A DNA stretch of 64,000 nt from Geomonas oryzisoli (GTDB lineage Bacteria; Desulfobacterota; Desulfuromonadia; Geobacterales; Geobacteraceae): positions 558,001-622,000 of the forward strand of contig NZ_CP076723.1 of assembly GCF_018986915.1 (NCBI RefSeq). Reading direction: 5' to 3'. The number at the start of each line of letters is the position of its first letter. Positions within the stretch are counted from its first letter, which is position 1. This document shows positions 31,311-40,173 of this stretch, piece after piece. The notes below the pieces were generated by a model. That model was not told the DNA's origin and did no database searches. It was given only the letters and a program-made list of their open reading frames with translations. The position numbers were made by a program, and so were the translations under genes.

Positions 31311-32224
31311 GGCTTGGTATCCTCCTGGTTGGAATCGGTATCATGCCCATGCCCGTCCTGCTCCTCGTGCTTGCACAGCAGGTGGATGCCGGAGAAGAGC
31401 GCCGGCCAGATGGAAAGCACCATCGGCACCATGCCGAGGAAATCCTTCACGTTGGAGATGATCGGGTCGTTGGAGAGCGTCGTGTCGAAGCCCAGCTTGT
31501 CGAACCCCACCGGTGCGAGGTAGAGCCAACTGGTCCCGCCGACCTCCTTTTCGCCGTAGACGTGGTCGACGTAGCGCTCGGGGGTGGCGCGGATGCGCTC
31601 GTGGGCCAGCTTGATCAGGTCGGCGCGGTGCCCGAAGGTGAGCGCCTCCTGGGGACAGATCTCGACGCATGCCGGCGGCTTGCCGTACTTGAGCCTGGTG
31701 TCGTAGCACAGGATGCACTTCTTGACGATCGGGTTGGTCGCGCTGTCGTAGTCGTAGCCCGGCACGTTGAACGGGCAGGCGATCATGCAGTTGCGGCAGC
31801 CGACGCAGACCTTGGAGTTGTAAATGACCGCCCCTTCCTGGGTCTTCGTATAGGCGTTCACGAAGCAGGAGGTGAGACAGGCGGGCTCGTTGCAGTGGTT
31901 GCACTGCACCTTCCGGTACACGGGGCCCGACGGCTGCTCCTTCTGGTAGCGGTTCACCACCGTGTATGCCTTCGAGGTAGGGCGCCGTTCGTGTTCGAAC
32001 ACCGACGGATCGTCGAAAGAGGTGTCCGGTTCCGGCAGTTTCTGTTCCTTGTTGCAGGCAGCTTCGCAGCTGCGGCAGCCGATGCAGCGGGTGGTGTCGA
32101 CCAGGACGCCCATCGCTTCGGGGTATCCCTCAAAGGAACCGCTGGCCCAACCCTTGTTGGTCTTGCCCAGCGCTATGGTGGTCCCGCCTATCAGGCACGC
32201 CTTCAGGAAGTTTCTTCGTTTCAT
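31307..32224 (-). CDS. HybA-type periplasmic ferredoxin subunit (Tat-exported)
   Basis: 305 residues. A twin-arginine signal (KRRNFLK, residues 2-8) is followed by four [4Fe-4S] motifs: CIGCRSCEAAC, CNHCNEPACLTSC, CVGCRNCMIAC and CILCYDTR with CVEICPQEAL. A single TM helix near 270-290 anchors the C-terminus, as in HybA. It is the electron-transfer link between a periplasmic cytochrome and the HybB-like membrane subunit. It overlaps that gene by 4 bases and lies 46 bases after the cytochrome gene. Confidence 0.92.
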   Translation of the reverse strand: MKRRNFLKACLIGGTTIALGKTNKGWASGSFEGYPEAMGVLVDTTRCIGCRSCEAACNKEQKLPEPDTSFDDPSVFEHERRPTSKAYTVVNRYQKEQPSGPVYRKVQCNHCNEPACLTSCFVNAYTKTQEGAVIYNSKVCVGCRNCMIACPFNVPGYDYDSATNPIVKKCILCYDTRLKYGKPPACVEICPQEALTFGHRADLIKLAHERIRATPERYVDHVYGEKEVGGTSWLYLAPVGFDKLGFDTTLSNDPIISNVKDFLGMVPMVLSIWPALFSGIHLLCKHEEQDGHGHDTDSNQEDTKP

Positions 32225-32270
32225 CAGCGTTCCTCCTCAATTCATGATGAGCTGCTGTAGTTGGTGCATC

Positions 32271-32795
32271 TCATTCCTCTTCTGCATGGGCGGGTTTGGC
32301 TCCCTTGCGGTTCGTGCTGTAGAAGGCTGCGCCTTGCTGAGTGCGCGGATGGCAGTCCTGGCACCCGGTCGGGCCGTTGCCCACCTTGGTATGGCAGCCG
32401 ATGCAGTTTTGGTGCATGGCCCCCTTGAGCCCCATCTTGTCCAGGTGGTAGCGCTGCTTGTCGGCGCGCTTGGCGGCCAGGGTCTCCGGTGAGAACGGGG
32501 TGGCCGAGTGGCATCCCTTGCAGGAGACGACGGCGGTCGGGCTCGAGTTCTGGTGGCAGCGGGCGCAGTTGGGATCAAGTACCAGGGTGCCGGTGGTGTG
32601 GTGGTGGCAGTCGGCGCACTCCTTGATTGACTGGATGTGCTTGGCGTGGTTGAAGGTGAACGGGCTGAACAGCTTGCCGTTCGGGTTCAAGGTGATGGAG
32701 TCCGGCACCGGTGCGCACTGCAGCGCAGCAGGGGAGGACACCGATATGGCGCCTATGGAAAGCGCGGCAACTATAAGATGTTTGTAAGAGGACAT
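32271..32795 (-). CDS. Periplasmic five-heme c-type cytochrome
   Basis: 174 residues. A signal peptide to about residue 28 precedes five CXXCH motifs: CADCH, CARCH, CKGCH, CIGCH and CQDCH. Several distal His are present (FNHAKH, HHHTTG), typical of bis-His class III hemes. The C-terminal tail is acidic (HAEEE). ATG 32795 with GGAG 8 bases away is chosen. It is the heme subunit of the HybA/HybB-like complex in the same operon. Confidence 0.9.
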   Translation of the reverse strand: MSSYKHLIVAALSIGAISVSSPAALQCAPVPDSITLNPNGKLFSPFTFNHAKHIQSIKECADCHHHTTGTLVLDPNCARCHQNSSPTAVVSCKGCHSATPFSPETLAAKRADKQRYHLDKMGLKGAMHQNCIGCHTKVGNGPTGCQDCHPRTQQGAAFYSTNRKGAKPAHAEEE

Positions 32796-32856
32796 GTCAT
32801 GTTCTCCTGGCTCTGTAGTAGTGGGGAGGCTCACTCCCTTGCTGCTTTTTCCGATG

Positions 32857-33030
32857 CTAGTGACGCGCCGCTTCCTTGGTTTCCTGCTCCCTTTTGTGCA
32901 GGTAGCGGTAGAACATGGGGAACCCGATGAAGAAGGCAACGCAGATCAGGTACTCCACCCCTTTGATGTACTGGTAGAAATCAACCAGCGTGAAAACTTC
33001 CTTTATCTGTCCTACGGCGTCCAGTGTCAT
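32857..33030 (-). CDS. 57-residue single-helix membrane protein
   Basis: A frame from ATG 33030 (AAAGGAG 7 bases upstream) to TAG 32857 encodes MTLDAVGQIKEVFTLVDFYQ and on. One TM helix (about 24-42, VEYLICVAFFIGFPMFY) is followed by a basic then acidic tail (HKREQETKEAARH). It lies between the small QxxP protein and the 5-heme cytochrome genes. Its size and topology recall CcoQ-like small subunits of respiratory complexes, but I see no sequence link. It is probably a complex subunit. Confidence 0.6.
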   Translation of the reverse strand: MTLDAVGQIKEVFTLVDFYQYIKGVEYLICVAFFIGFPMFYRYLHKREQETKEAARH

Positions 33031-33069
33031 GGCTTGGCTCCTTTGCGATCAGGTTGAATTCCGTCGCCC

Positions 33070-33318
33070 CTAGTGGCTCTTGACGCGGGAGGGGGACTTT
33101 TCCTGCTCCTTGCCGATCCCCTTCAGCATGCCGTAGAGGGTGATCAGGGCCGGGATCAGCTGGACCACCAGCACCAGGGCGCAGAAGCCGAGGAAAAGCA
33201 GGATGCCGAGCTTGCTGACGAAGACCTTGCTGGTCGAGGCGGCGAAAGCGTTGGCTGTCGTCATGAGAAAGACAATGGCGGTGTTCACTAAAGCTGGCAG
33301 ACGCATCTTGGTTTTCAT
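33070..33318 (-). CDS. Small QxxP membrane protein, set A second copy
   Basis: 82 residues. A signal-like first helix (VNTAIVFLMTTANAFAAS) is followed by a second helix, LGILLFLGFCALVLVVQLIP, and the motif MLKGI, then a charged tail. The same pattern is in the 83-residue protein at 33945-34196, the 89-residue protein at 40404-40673, and the C-terminus of the protein at 40698-41411. AAAGGAGG precedes the ATG. The family is not known to me; its strict placement around the pseudo-receiver genes suggests a membrane anchor or partner. Confidence 0.75.
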   Translation of the reverse strand: MKTKMRLPALVNTAIVFLMTTANAFAASTSKVFVSKLGILLFLGFCALVLVVQLIPALITLYGMLKGIGKEQEKSPSRVKSH

Positions 33319-33403
33319 AACTTCCTCCTTTTGACGCTTTGATGTGAAAGACTCGTTCTTTTTATCTTCGGGGCTTTAATAGCGCCGGTCACCCAGGCAT
33401 TAG

Positions 33404-33433
33404 GGGGACAGGCACCTGGCGGAGCCAGTCCCC
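33404..33433 (-). repeat. 30-nt palindromic repeat, reverse-complement copy
   Basis: Reads GGGGACAGGCACCTG on plus and ends GGAGCCAGTCCCC. It is the exact reverse complement of the copies at 29850 and 62026. It lies between the pseudo-receiver gene and the 82-residue membrane protein gene. Confidence 0.85.
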
Positions 33434-33448
33434 TCCCCTTTGTTACGG

Positions 33449-33835
33449 TTACGCCATCTGCAACTTGAGGCTTTCGAAGGCACACTGCACTGCCTGTCTG
33501 ATCTCGGCTCGGTCCTCTGCGTTCACCGGCTTGAGCGCATGGTAGAAGATCCCCTCGCTCCTTAGTTTCCTGGAGAGCGGCAGCGAGGTGCCGGCCGCTA
33601 TGAGAATGATGGAGAGCTTGCGGTTGCATTGTTTCAACAGCGGGATGATCTCTGAGGCCGAAAACTCGTCGAACTTGGTCCCCAGGAGCACCACCTGAGC
33701 CGTTCTTTTAAGGATCCCTGAAACTGCGCTTTCTATGGAGTTGGTGACGATCACGTTGTAGCCGGACTCTATGAACATCTCGGCCATCTGTTTTCTGCAG
33801 TCCATGTCTTCGTCCACGATGAGAAGTCCTTGCAT
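33449..33835 (-). CDS. Stand-alone pseudo-receiver protein
   Basis: 128 residues with the alpha/beta layout of a response-regulator receiver. It begins MQGLLIVDED (acidic pair kept) and has the beta-5 lysine Lys102 in HALKP. The phosphoacceptor position is Gly52 (VVLLGTKFDEF) instead of Asp, and the beta-4 Thr/Ser is Ala81. It therefore should not be phosphorylated in the usual way. The N-terminal domain of the protein at 40698-41411 is a close paralog with the same Gly. GAGG is 8 bases from ATG 33835. It lies between two small QxxP membrane protein genes. Confidence 0.75.
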   Translation of the reverse strand: MQGLLIVDEDMDCRKQMAEMFIESGYNVIVTNSIESAVSGILKRTAQVVLLGTKFDEFSASEIIPLLKQCNRKLSIILIAAGTSLPLSRKLRSEGIFYHALKPVNAEDRAEIRQAVQCAFESLKLQMA

Positions 33836-33944
33836 AGCTTTACCCTCACACGGCTGGGAGCATCGGTTCCGCTGTACGTTGGGCTCGCGCCGCCGACACC
33901 GGGGGGCGCACCGGCGGAAGATCCGCCCGCCAGCCGGCCAGCGG

Positions 33945-34196
33945 TCATAGGCTGGTCCTGTTGTTCTTGGCAACCTCTTTCGCGCGCTGCTCGGCTTCGG
34001 TGGAAAAGATCCCTTTCAACATGCGGAGGAACATGGTGAGGCCCGGTACCAGCTGAAACAGGATCACCATGGCTATAAAGGTGATAAAGATGATCGCAGC
34101 CAAGCCGAGCCCCCCGTTTCCCGTTGCGGCGGGAGATGCCATAGCCTGGGTTCCGTCCATCACCAGCGAGGCTGTCGTTGCGGATAGAACCTTCAT
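33945..34196 (-). CDS. Small QxxP membrane protein, set A first gene
   Basis: 83 residues. The N-terminus (MKVLSATTASLVMDG) is weakly hydrophobic; the main helix is about 33-57 (AAIIFITFIAMVILFQLVPG), followed by RMLKGIF and a basic tail. It is the first gene behind the sigma-54 promoter at 34263-34278, with AAAGGAG before the ATG. The QLVPG...MLKGI motif groups it with the proteins at 33070-33318 and 40404-40673. Confidence 0.75.
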   Translation of the reverse strand: MKVLSATTASLVMDGTQAMASPAATGNGGLGLAAIIFITFIAMVILFQLVPGLTMFLRMLKGIFSTEAEQRAKEVAKNNRTSL

Positions 34197-34262
34197 GATA
34201 GTCTCCTTTCCTTTGGTGTGTCTGCGAACCTGGGGCAGCTTACCTGTCTGCTGACTTTCCAT

Positions 34263-34278
34263 AGCATCCAGCGTGCCA
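34263..34278 (-). promoter_or_regulatory. Sigma-54 promoter of respiratory set A
   Basis: Minus strand reads TGGCACGCTGGATGCT. Against the consensus TGGCACG-N4-TTGCW only one base differs, and GG and GC are 10 bases apart as required. The predicted start near 34251 is about 55 bases before the first gene at 34196. Confidence 0.75.
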
Positions 34279-34363
34279 TTCGCGGTCAAAAGTTTTAAGT
34301 GCCTGATACTGCATGTATTTTTTGACGCATGTGCGGCCGTATCGGGGCGGCCTGACAGCCGAA

Positions 34364-34382
34364 TGTATAGTGACCCTATACA
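34364..34382. promoter_or_regulatory. Enhancer-like dyad TGTATA-N7-TATACA (perfect)
   Basis: TGTATA (34364-34369), GTGACCC, TATACA (34377-34382); the symmetry extends one base further on each side. It is centred about 100 bases upstream of the sigma-54 promoter of set A, the usual place for an activator site. Another perfect copy is at 45138-45156. Confidence 0.65.
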
Positions 34383-34406
34383 TGCCGCGGAGCGCTTAGA
34401 AGGGGG

Positions 34407-34425
34407 TGTATAGGGGTGGTAAGGA
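34407..34425. promoter_or_regulatory. Half-conserved copy of the enhancer-like dyad
   Basis: TGTATA (34407-34412) is intact; seven bases later the second arm is degenerate (TAAGGA). It may be a weaker site for the same factor. Confidence 0.3.
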
Positions 34426-34465
34426 AAAACGTAATCATTCCAGGCTCTAAGCCTGGTCGGCGCGG

Positions 34466-34484
34466 TGTATTGTTCCGCCATACA
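34466..34484. promoter_or_regulatory. Third copy of the enhancer-like dyad
   Basis: TGTATT (34466-34471), seven bases, CATACA (34479-34484). Each arm has one change, and the pair is still symmetric; with flanking bases it reads GGTGTAT-N9-ATACACC. Confidence 0.5.
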
Positions 34485-34596
34485 CCAATAATTTCGAGGA
34501 AATCTGCCGGGTTGCCTGCACACCCTGACAGCAGCTAGGGGCGAAACAGCCGCTCTGTCACAGTTGGTGCGGTGAAAGTATTTTCATGTCTTTCTG

Positions 34597-34625
34597 TTGA
34601 CAGAGGCATGTTTGTGGGCTATTGA
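34597..34625 (+). promoter_or_regulatory. Possible sigma-70 promoter of the sigma-54 activator gene
   Basis: TTGACA (34597-34602), 17-base spacer, TATTGA (34620-34625). The -10 box is weak. The leader to the ATG at 34756 would be about 124 bases. Confidence 0.4.
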
Positions 34626-34755
34626 TACAGCGGACGGACTCCGTGGAATGCGCCTCACAAAGACAGAGGGGGACGCGTGAGGCCGTCCTGCTTCAGCGGG
34701 CTCGAATAACCGATAGGCACGGTGCATCTATAGCTGGATATAACATGGTGATTCT

Positions 34756-36162
34756 ATGCATATTCTAGTGGTCGATGATGAGTCTGTTATCAGGGAAGGC
34801 CTGGCACGTATTCTCGAAGGAGATTCCTTCACCGTAGATGCCGCCAAGAACGGGCACGCTGCCATAGAGCTTTTGCAGCAGAAACAGTTCGACCTGATCA
34901 TCACCGATCTGAAGATGCCTGGCATGAGCGGCTTTGAGGTGCTGAACGCGGTCAAGATACTGCAACCGGACACCCCGGTGATCATGATTACCGGCTTCGC
35001 CACCGTGGAGACCGCCGTCGAGGCCATGAAGAACGGCACCGTCGATTACATCGTCAAGCCTTTCACCCCGGAGCAGATCCTGGAGAAGGTGCACCTGGCG
35101 CTGGAGCAGAAGAAGACTACGGTAGAAGATATCGTGGTGAAGAAGGAGATCGACTGCCACCACGGCTTCGACGAGTTCGTCGGGGAAAGCCGGGAGATGC
35201 AGAAGGTCTACCGCCGCATCATCCAGGTCGCCGCCACCGACAGCACCGTCCTTATCACCGGCGAGAGCGGCACCGGCAAGGAAGTCGCCGCCCGCGCCAT
35301 CCACAAGCACAGCTCCAGGCGCGACCAGCCCTTCGTCGCCGTCGACTGCACCGCCCTCGCCGAGAACCTCCTGGAGAGTGAACTTTTCGGCCACGTGAAA
35401 GGTTCCTTCACCGGCGCGATGCAGACCAAGATGGGCCTTCTGATGGTCGCCGACGGCGGGACGCTCTTCCTCGACGAGGTCTCCAATATCAGCCTCTCCA
35501 CCCAGGCGAAGCTTCTGCGCGTGCTGCAGGAGCGCCAGGTCACCCCGATCGGCGGCACCCAGCCGGTCTCCTTCAACATCCACCTCGTCGCTGCCACCAA
35601 TCGCAGCCTGAAGGCCATGGTGGCCGAGGGGAAATTCCGGGAAGACCTCTTCTTCCGCCTCAACATCATCCCGCTGGAACTCCCACCCCTGCGCGAGCGC
35701 AAGGGGGACATCCCGCTCCTGATCCGCCACTTCATGAACAAGTTCGTGGAGGAGGTCGGTAAGGACGTGCGCGGCATCTCTCCGGAGGCGATGCACTTTC
35801 TGGAGAACTACGCCTACCCCGGCAACGTCCGCGAACTGGTCAACACCATCGAGCGCGCCGTGGTCCTGTGCGAGGGGGACGTGATCCAGAAGGAAAATCT
35901 CGAGTTGGGCGAAGCGGCCGAGGTGTGCAGCACCGGGTTTGACGGTTTCGTCCCCACCAACGCCGAGGCCCTCAAGGAGATGAAGCGCCACATCCGCGAC
36001 CGGTCGGTCGAAAACGTGGAGAAGGCGTTCGTGATCCAAGCCCTGAAGCGCAACAACTGGAACATCTCCCGCGCCGCCGAGGAAACCGGCATGCTGCGCC
36101 CCAACTTCCAGACCATGTTGAAGCGCCTGGGCATTTCCGTTAAGGACTACTTCGGCCGGTAA
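34756..36162 (+). CDS. NtrC-family sigma-54-dependent response regulator (first)
   Basis: 468 residues. The receiver has Asp51 (IITDLKMPG) and Lys101. The AAA+ domain has Walker A GESGTGKE (169-176) and Walker [10 protein letters not shown]. The sigma-54 contact loop is GSFTGA (216-221) instead of GAFTGA. A C-terminal Fis-type helix-turn-helix reads [20 protein letters not shown]. It is divergent from respiratory set A, whose sigma-54 promoter and dyads lie in the shared spacer, so it is the best candidate to bind TGTATA-N7-TATACA. No strong ribosome site is visible before the ATG. Confidence 0.92.
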   Translation: MHILVVDDESVIREGLARILEGDSFTVDAAKNGHAAIELLQQKQFDLIITDLKMPGMSGFEVLNAVKILQPDTPVIMITGFATVETAVEAMKNGTVDYIVKPFTPEQILEKVHLALEQKKTTVEDIVVKKEIDCHHGFDEFVGESREMQKVYRRIIQVAATDSTVLITGESGTGKEVAARAIHKHSSRRDQPFVAVDCTALAENLLESELFGHVKGSFTGAMQTKMGLLMVADGGTLFLDEVSNISLSTQAKLLRVLQERQVTPIGGTQPVSFNIHLVAATNRSLKAMVAEGKFREDLFFRLNIIPLELPPLRERKGDIPLLIRHFMNKFVEEVGKDVRGISPEAMHFLENYAYPGNVRELVNTIERAVVLCEGDVIQKENLELGEAAEVCSTGFDGFVPTNAEALKEMKRHIRDRSVENVEKAFVIQALKRNNWNISRAAEETGMLRPNFQTMLKRLGISVKDYFGR

Positions 36163-36371
36163 GCCCCCCGCAGCACTCCCCCCGCTGCAGAGCCGGCTCC
36201 CTTCCGACAGCTGCCACCGCGGCCGATACTGTCTCTGCGCCACAACCTCATCTCTCTTTCCTCACAGCCGTCTCTCTTTAATTATGCACCGGCTCATGGC
36301 GAGCTTTTTCCAATGTGTTAAACTCAATGCGTGTTTCTCTTAGCGGCCGTCACCGGCAGGGGAGAGCGTGC

Positions 36372-38684
36372 ATGAAACAGATCAACAGTGAAAGAAAGCT
36401 GACCCCCCTCAATATCTCGATCGTCTATGCCGTAGTCGGTGTCCTCTGGGGCGCCGCGTCCTGTCTGTTCCCCGCAGTGCTGGCACATAAAACCTCCATG
36501 TACCTCTCCGTGGAAACCCTGAACCACGCCTTCTTCATACTTGCCACGGCTGCGCTGCTTTACCTTTTGATCAGCCGCAGCGAGGGGGATGTGGTGCGCG
36601 GCAGGGAGTCGCTGTTCAGGGTGAACCGGGCGCTGAAGACCTTCAGCGGCTGCAACCAGGCTCTGGTGCGGGCTACCGAGGAGCTGCAGCTGATGAAGGA
36701 CATCTGTCGCACCATAGTCGAGACCGGGGGCTACCGGCTGGCCTGGGTGGGGATGGCCGAGCATGACGACTGGAAGACGGTGCGCCCCGTGGCGCAGTGG
36801 GGCGACCAGGGAGGGTACCTTACCAAGCTGGACATGAGTTGGGCGGATATCGACCGGGGCCGCGGGCCCACCGGCACCGCCATCAGGACCGGCACTACGC
36901 GTATTGTCCAGAATATCCGCTACGATGCCAGCTGGGCGCTGTGGCGGGAGGAGGCCTTGAAGCACGGCTTCGCCGCCTCTATTTCACTGCCGCTGGTGAA
37001 CGAAGGGCGCCCGCTGGGCGCACTGGTGATCTTTGCGGGGGAAAAGCGGGCCTTCGGCAAGCAGGAAGTGAAGCTCCTGGAACAGTTGGCGGATGATCTC
37101 TCCTTCGGCATCGCCACCTTGCGCATCGACGCGGAGCGCAAGAAGGCGGAACAGGAGATCATGCTGCTTGCCTCGGTGATCGAACAGTCCAAGGAAGGGC
37201 TCATCCTCTTCGACAGCGATGGCACCATAAAGTACGTGAATCCGGCCATAGAGACCATAACCGGACACGACGCACAGTCCGCGGTCGGCCGCAACGTCGC
37301 CGCCCTTGGCGACGGCGAAGGCGGTGCCGAGCTCTACCGCTCCGTATGGGACGACCTCACCAAGGGGGAGCGCCGGACGGGCGGGCATTTCATCCAGAAG
37401 GGAAAAGAGGGCGACTATTACGAAATCGACATCGCTTTCTGGTCCATCTCCGATGCCGACGGCGCGGTGAAGAACTACGCCGCTTTGGTCCGCGACGTCA
37501 CCCACGAGCTGCAACTGGAGCGGCAACTGCGACAGGCCCAGAGGATGGAGGCGATCGCGACCCTGGCCGGCGGCATCGCCCACGACTTCAACAACAACCT
37601 CGCCTCCATCATCACCTGCACCGAGATGGCGCGGGACGACGTGCCGCCGGAAAGCCCGCTGCGCGAGCTATTGGACGTGGTGCTGAAATCGAGCTACCGG
37701 GGGCGCAAACTGGTCAAGCAGATCCTCACCTTCTGCTGCAAAGGGGAGCAGGAACGGCAACCGGTGCAGGTCGAGTCCATCATGAACGAGTGCCTGAACC
37801 TGATGCGCCCTTCGATGCCTTCCTCGATAACGGTCCACGCCGAGTTGGAACCGGATCTCGGCATGATCATGGCCGACCCGACCCAGATCCACCAGATCAT
37901 CATGAACCTCGTGACCAACGCAAGCCATGCCATGCGGGTAAAGGGAGGAACCCTTGATCTCGCTCTGGAAAACATCTCTCTCGACGCCGATTCTCTCGGG
38001 GCGCCGGATCTGCCTCCCGGTCCGTACCTCAAGTTGACGGTCAAGGACTCCGGCCACGGCATGGATCAAAAGACCATGGAGCAGATCTTCGACCCCTTCT
38101 TCACCACCAAGGGGCACAACGAGGGGACCGGGCTCGGGCTTTCCGTGGTGCACGGCATCGTCAGGAACCACGGCGGGGGGATCACGGTGAGCAGCAGGCA
38201 GGGCCTCGGGTCGACCTTCGAGGTCTTCCTCCCCCGCATCGGAGCGGTGCAGAAAGACACCCTGCTGCAAACGGAAGCCCCCTCCTTGCCGGGGAGCGGC
38301 AGGATCCTCTTCGTCGATGACGAGGAGGACGTCGTCTTTGCCGGCAAGAAGATGCTGGAGAGGCTTGGGTACCAGGTGGTCACCGGACGGGACGGCGTGG
38401 AAGCGCTGGAAATCTTCCGCACCGACCCCGCTGCCGTCGACCTGGTGATCACGGACCAGACCATGCCGCGCATGACCGGTATCGAGTTGTCTCGGGAGCT
38501 CGTTGCGGTCCGTTCCGACTTGCCGGTCATACTCTGCACCGGTTTGGGATCGGGCGTGGACCGTACCGCACAGCGCGAGGAGGCGGAGCAGGCAGGGGTC
38601 CGGGAAGTCGCCTACAAGCCGCTGGACCGCGAGGAGATGACGGCGATGATACGGCGGGTAATGACCCCGGCCGGGGAGGCGTGA
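36372..38684 (+). CDS. Hybrid sensor histidine kinase with GAF and PAS domains
   Basis: 770 residues. Two TM helices (about 14-36 and 48-70) flank a very short periplasmic loop. A GAF domain (about 85-260) and a PAS domain (about 265-385) follow. Next are HisKA with the phosphorylatable His in GGIAHDFNNNLASI, HATPase (DSGHGM, GTGLGLSVVHG), and a C-terminal receiver with Asp in VITDQTMPRM. The start ATG 36372 is preferred because GGGGAGA lies 6 bases upstream. The gene is followed after 4 bases by a second sigma-54 activator, its probable partner. Confidence 0.9.
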   Translation: MKQINSERKLTPLNISIVYAVVGVLWGAASCLFPAVLAHKTSMYLSVETLNHAFFILATAALLYLLISRSEGDVVRGRESLFRVNRALKTFSGCNQALVRATEELQLMKDICRTIVETGGYRLAWVGMAEHDDWKTVRPVAQWGDQGGYLTKLDMSWADIDRGRGPTGTAIRTGTTRIVQNIRYDASWALWREEALKHGFAASISLPLVNEGRPLGALVIFAGEKRAFGKQEVKLLEQLADDLSFGIATLRIDAERKKAEQEIMLLASVIEQSKEGLILFDSDGTIKYVNPAIETITGHDAQSAVGRNVAALGDGEGGAELYRSVWDDLTKGERRTGGHFIQKGKEGDYYEIDIAFWSISDADGAVKNYAALVRDVTHELQLERQLRQAQRMEAIATLAGGIAHDFNNNLASIITCTEMARDDVPPESPLRELLDVVLKSSYRGRKLVKQILTFCCKGEQERQPVQVESIMNECLNLMRPSMPSSITVHAELEPDLGMIMADPTQIHQIIMNLVTNASHAMRVKGGTLDLALENISLDADSLGAPDLPPGPYLKLTVKDSGHGMDQKTMEQIFDPFFTTKGHNEGTGLGLSVVHGIVRNHGGGITVSSRQGLGSTFEVFLPRIGAVQKDTLLQTEAPSLPGSGRILFVDDEEDVVFAGKKMLERLGYQVVTGRDGVEALEIFRTDPAAVDLVITDQTMPRMTGIELSRELVAVRSDLPVILCTGLGSGVDRTAQREEAEQAGVREVAYKPLDREEMTAMIRRVMTPAGEA

Positions 38685-38688
38685 GGGG

Positions 38689-40104
38689 ATGGCGAAAATC
38701 CTGATCATCGATGACGAGGAAACCGTGTGCCAGTCGATGTCGCTGGTGGGCAAGCGTGCGGGGCACGAAACGGCTTGTGCCAGGACGCTGGCTGCCGGTT
38801 GCCGGATGGCGGCCGACGAGGCGTTCGACCTGGTGTTTCTCGACGTGCGGCTCCCGGACGGCAACGGGCTTGAGATGCTGCCGCGCCTGGCGCAGGCCCC
38901 GTCCCATCCCGAGATCGTCATCATGACCGGATACGGAGACCCCGCCGGCGCCGAGCTCGCCATCACCAGCGGCGCCTGGGATTACATCGAAAAGGGGTCC
39001 TCGGTCAAGGACATCACCCTTTCCCTGGTGCGAGCCCTGGAGTACCGCAAGCAGAAGCTCTCCCTGTCGGGCCGCCAGGAGGTGATCGCCCTGAAGCGGG
39101 AAAACATCATCGGCAACAGCCCGGCCTTGAAAGCCTGCCTCGATGCGGTGGCGCGCGCCGCGGTGAGCGATGCGGGGGTTCTGATCCTGGGAGAAACGGG
39201 ATCGGGCAAGGAGCTGTTCGCCCGGGCGGTGCACCAGAACAGCAGGCGCTGCGACAAACCCTTCGTCGTGGTGGATTGCGCCAGCCTTCCCGAGACGCTG
39301 GTGGAAAGCCTGCTGTTCGGACACGAGAAGGGGGCTTTCACCGGCGCCGAAAAGGCCCGCGACGGACTGGTCAGCCAGGCCCATGGCGGGACCCTTTTCC
39401 TGGACGAAGTGGGCGAGCTTCCCTTCACCGCTCAAAAGTCCTTCCTGCGCGTGCTGCAGGAGAAGCGGTACCGTCCGGTGGGGGGCGCGCGAGAGGTGGA
39501 GAGCGATTTCCGGCTGGTGGCGGCGACCAACCGCAATCTGAACCAGATGGTGGAGGCCGGGACCTTCCGCGGCGACCTCCTCTTCAGGTTGAGCACCTTT
39601 GTTATCGAGCTCCCACCGCTGCGCGAGCGCAAAGAGGACATCAAGGAGCTCGCGCGCTATTACATGGACAAGTTCTGCGAGGACAACGGCCTCTCGCCCA
39701 AGGGAAGCTGCCCGGAATTCATGGAGACGCTGCAGGCGTACAGCTGGCCCGGCAACGTGCGCGAGTTCATCAACACCATCGAGCGCACGGTGCTGACCGC
39801 ACGGGAGCAGCCGGTCCTTTTCGCGCAGCACCTGCCGACGCAGATCCGGGTACAGGTCACTCAGAGTGCGGTGAACCATCATGAAACTGCAGCCGCGCCC
39901 CCTTTTCAACTGTCGCCGCCTGCCCAGCTCCCCAAGTTGAATGACTTCCGTGACAGCGTCTATACCCAGGCCGAAAAGCAGTACCTCTGCGACCTGATGG
40001 CACTGGCTCAAAACGATATCACTACCGCCTGCAACCTCTCCGGACTTTCCCAGTCCCGCCTGTACGCCCTGCTGAAAATCCACGACCTGCACCGTTCGGC
40101 CTAG
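38689..40104 (+). CDS. NtrC-family sigma-54-dependent response regulator (second)
   Basis: 471 residues. The receiver has Asp52 (VFLDVRLPD). The AAA+ domain has GETGSGKE, the canonical GAFTGA loop and GGTLFLDEV. The C-terminal helix-turn-helix reads DITTACNLSGLSQSRLYALL, after a Pro/Gln-rich linker. It starts 4 bases after the hybrid kinase, so the two are a two-component pair. It precedes respiratory set B, which has a sigma-54 promoter 237 bases beyond its stop, making set B its likely target. Confidence 0.92.
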   Translation: MAKILIIDDEETVCQSMSLVGKRAGHETACARTLAAGCRMAADEAFDLVFLDVRLPDGNGLEMLPRLAQAPSHPEIVIMTGYGDPAGAELAITSGAWDYIEKGSSVKDITLSLVRALEYRKQKLSLSGRQEVIALKRENIIGNSPALKACLDAVARAAVSDAGVLILGETGSGKELFARAVHQNSRRCDKPFVVVDCASLPETLVESLLFGHEKGAFTGAEKARDGLVSQAHGGTLFLDEVGELPFTAQKSFLRVLQEKRYRPVGGAREVESDFRLVAATNRNLNQMVEAGTFRGDLLFRLSTFVIELPPLRERKEDIKELARYYMDKFCEDNGLSPKGSCPEFMETLQAYSWPGNVREFINTIERTVLTAREQPVLFAQHLPTQIRVQVTQSAVNHHETAAAPPFQLSPPAQLPKLNDFRDSVYTQAEKQYLCDLMALAQNDITTACNLSGLSQSRLYALLKIHDLHRSA

Positions 40105-40156
40105 CCGCCCCGCATTTCCTTCACCCCGCCTGATTCTTTACTGCCGCACAAGAATG

Positions 40157-40173
40157 TTCCTGCGCCGCAGGAA
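40157..40173. promoter_or_regulatory. Dyad TTCCTGC-N3-GCAGGAA upstream of set B
   Basis: A perfect 7-bp inverted repeat with a 3-base centre, about 185 bases upstream of the set B sigma-54 promoter. It could be the activator site of the neighbouring regulator (38689-40104). A transcript hairpin is the alternative, but there is no T-run. Confidence 0.35.

Larger units (their letters stand above)
34197..34755. other. Divergent regulatory region between respiratory set A and the sigma-54 activator
   Basis: No gene is seen in 559 bases. The region contains the minus-strand sigma-54 promoter, three copies of the TGTATA-N7-TATACA dyad (one perfect, two imperfect), the dyad CCAGGC-N5-GCCTGG at 34440-34456, and a plus-strand sigma-70-like promoter at 34597-34625. 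Confidence 0.6.

Noticed and set aside
34715-34740. Possible sigma-54 promoter (GGCACGGTGCAT) right before the first NtrC-type gene
   Set aside because: GGCAC is present, but no GC lies 10 bases after the GG, so the essential -24/-12 spacing fails.
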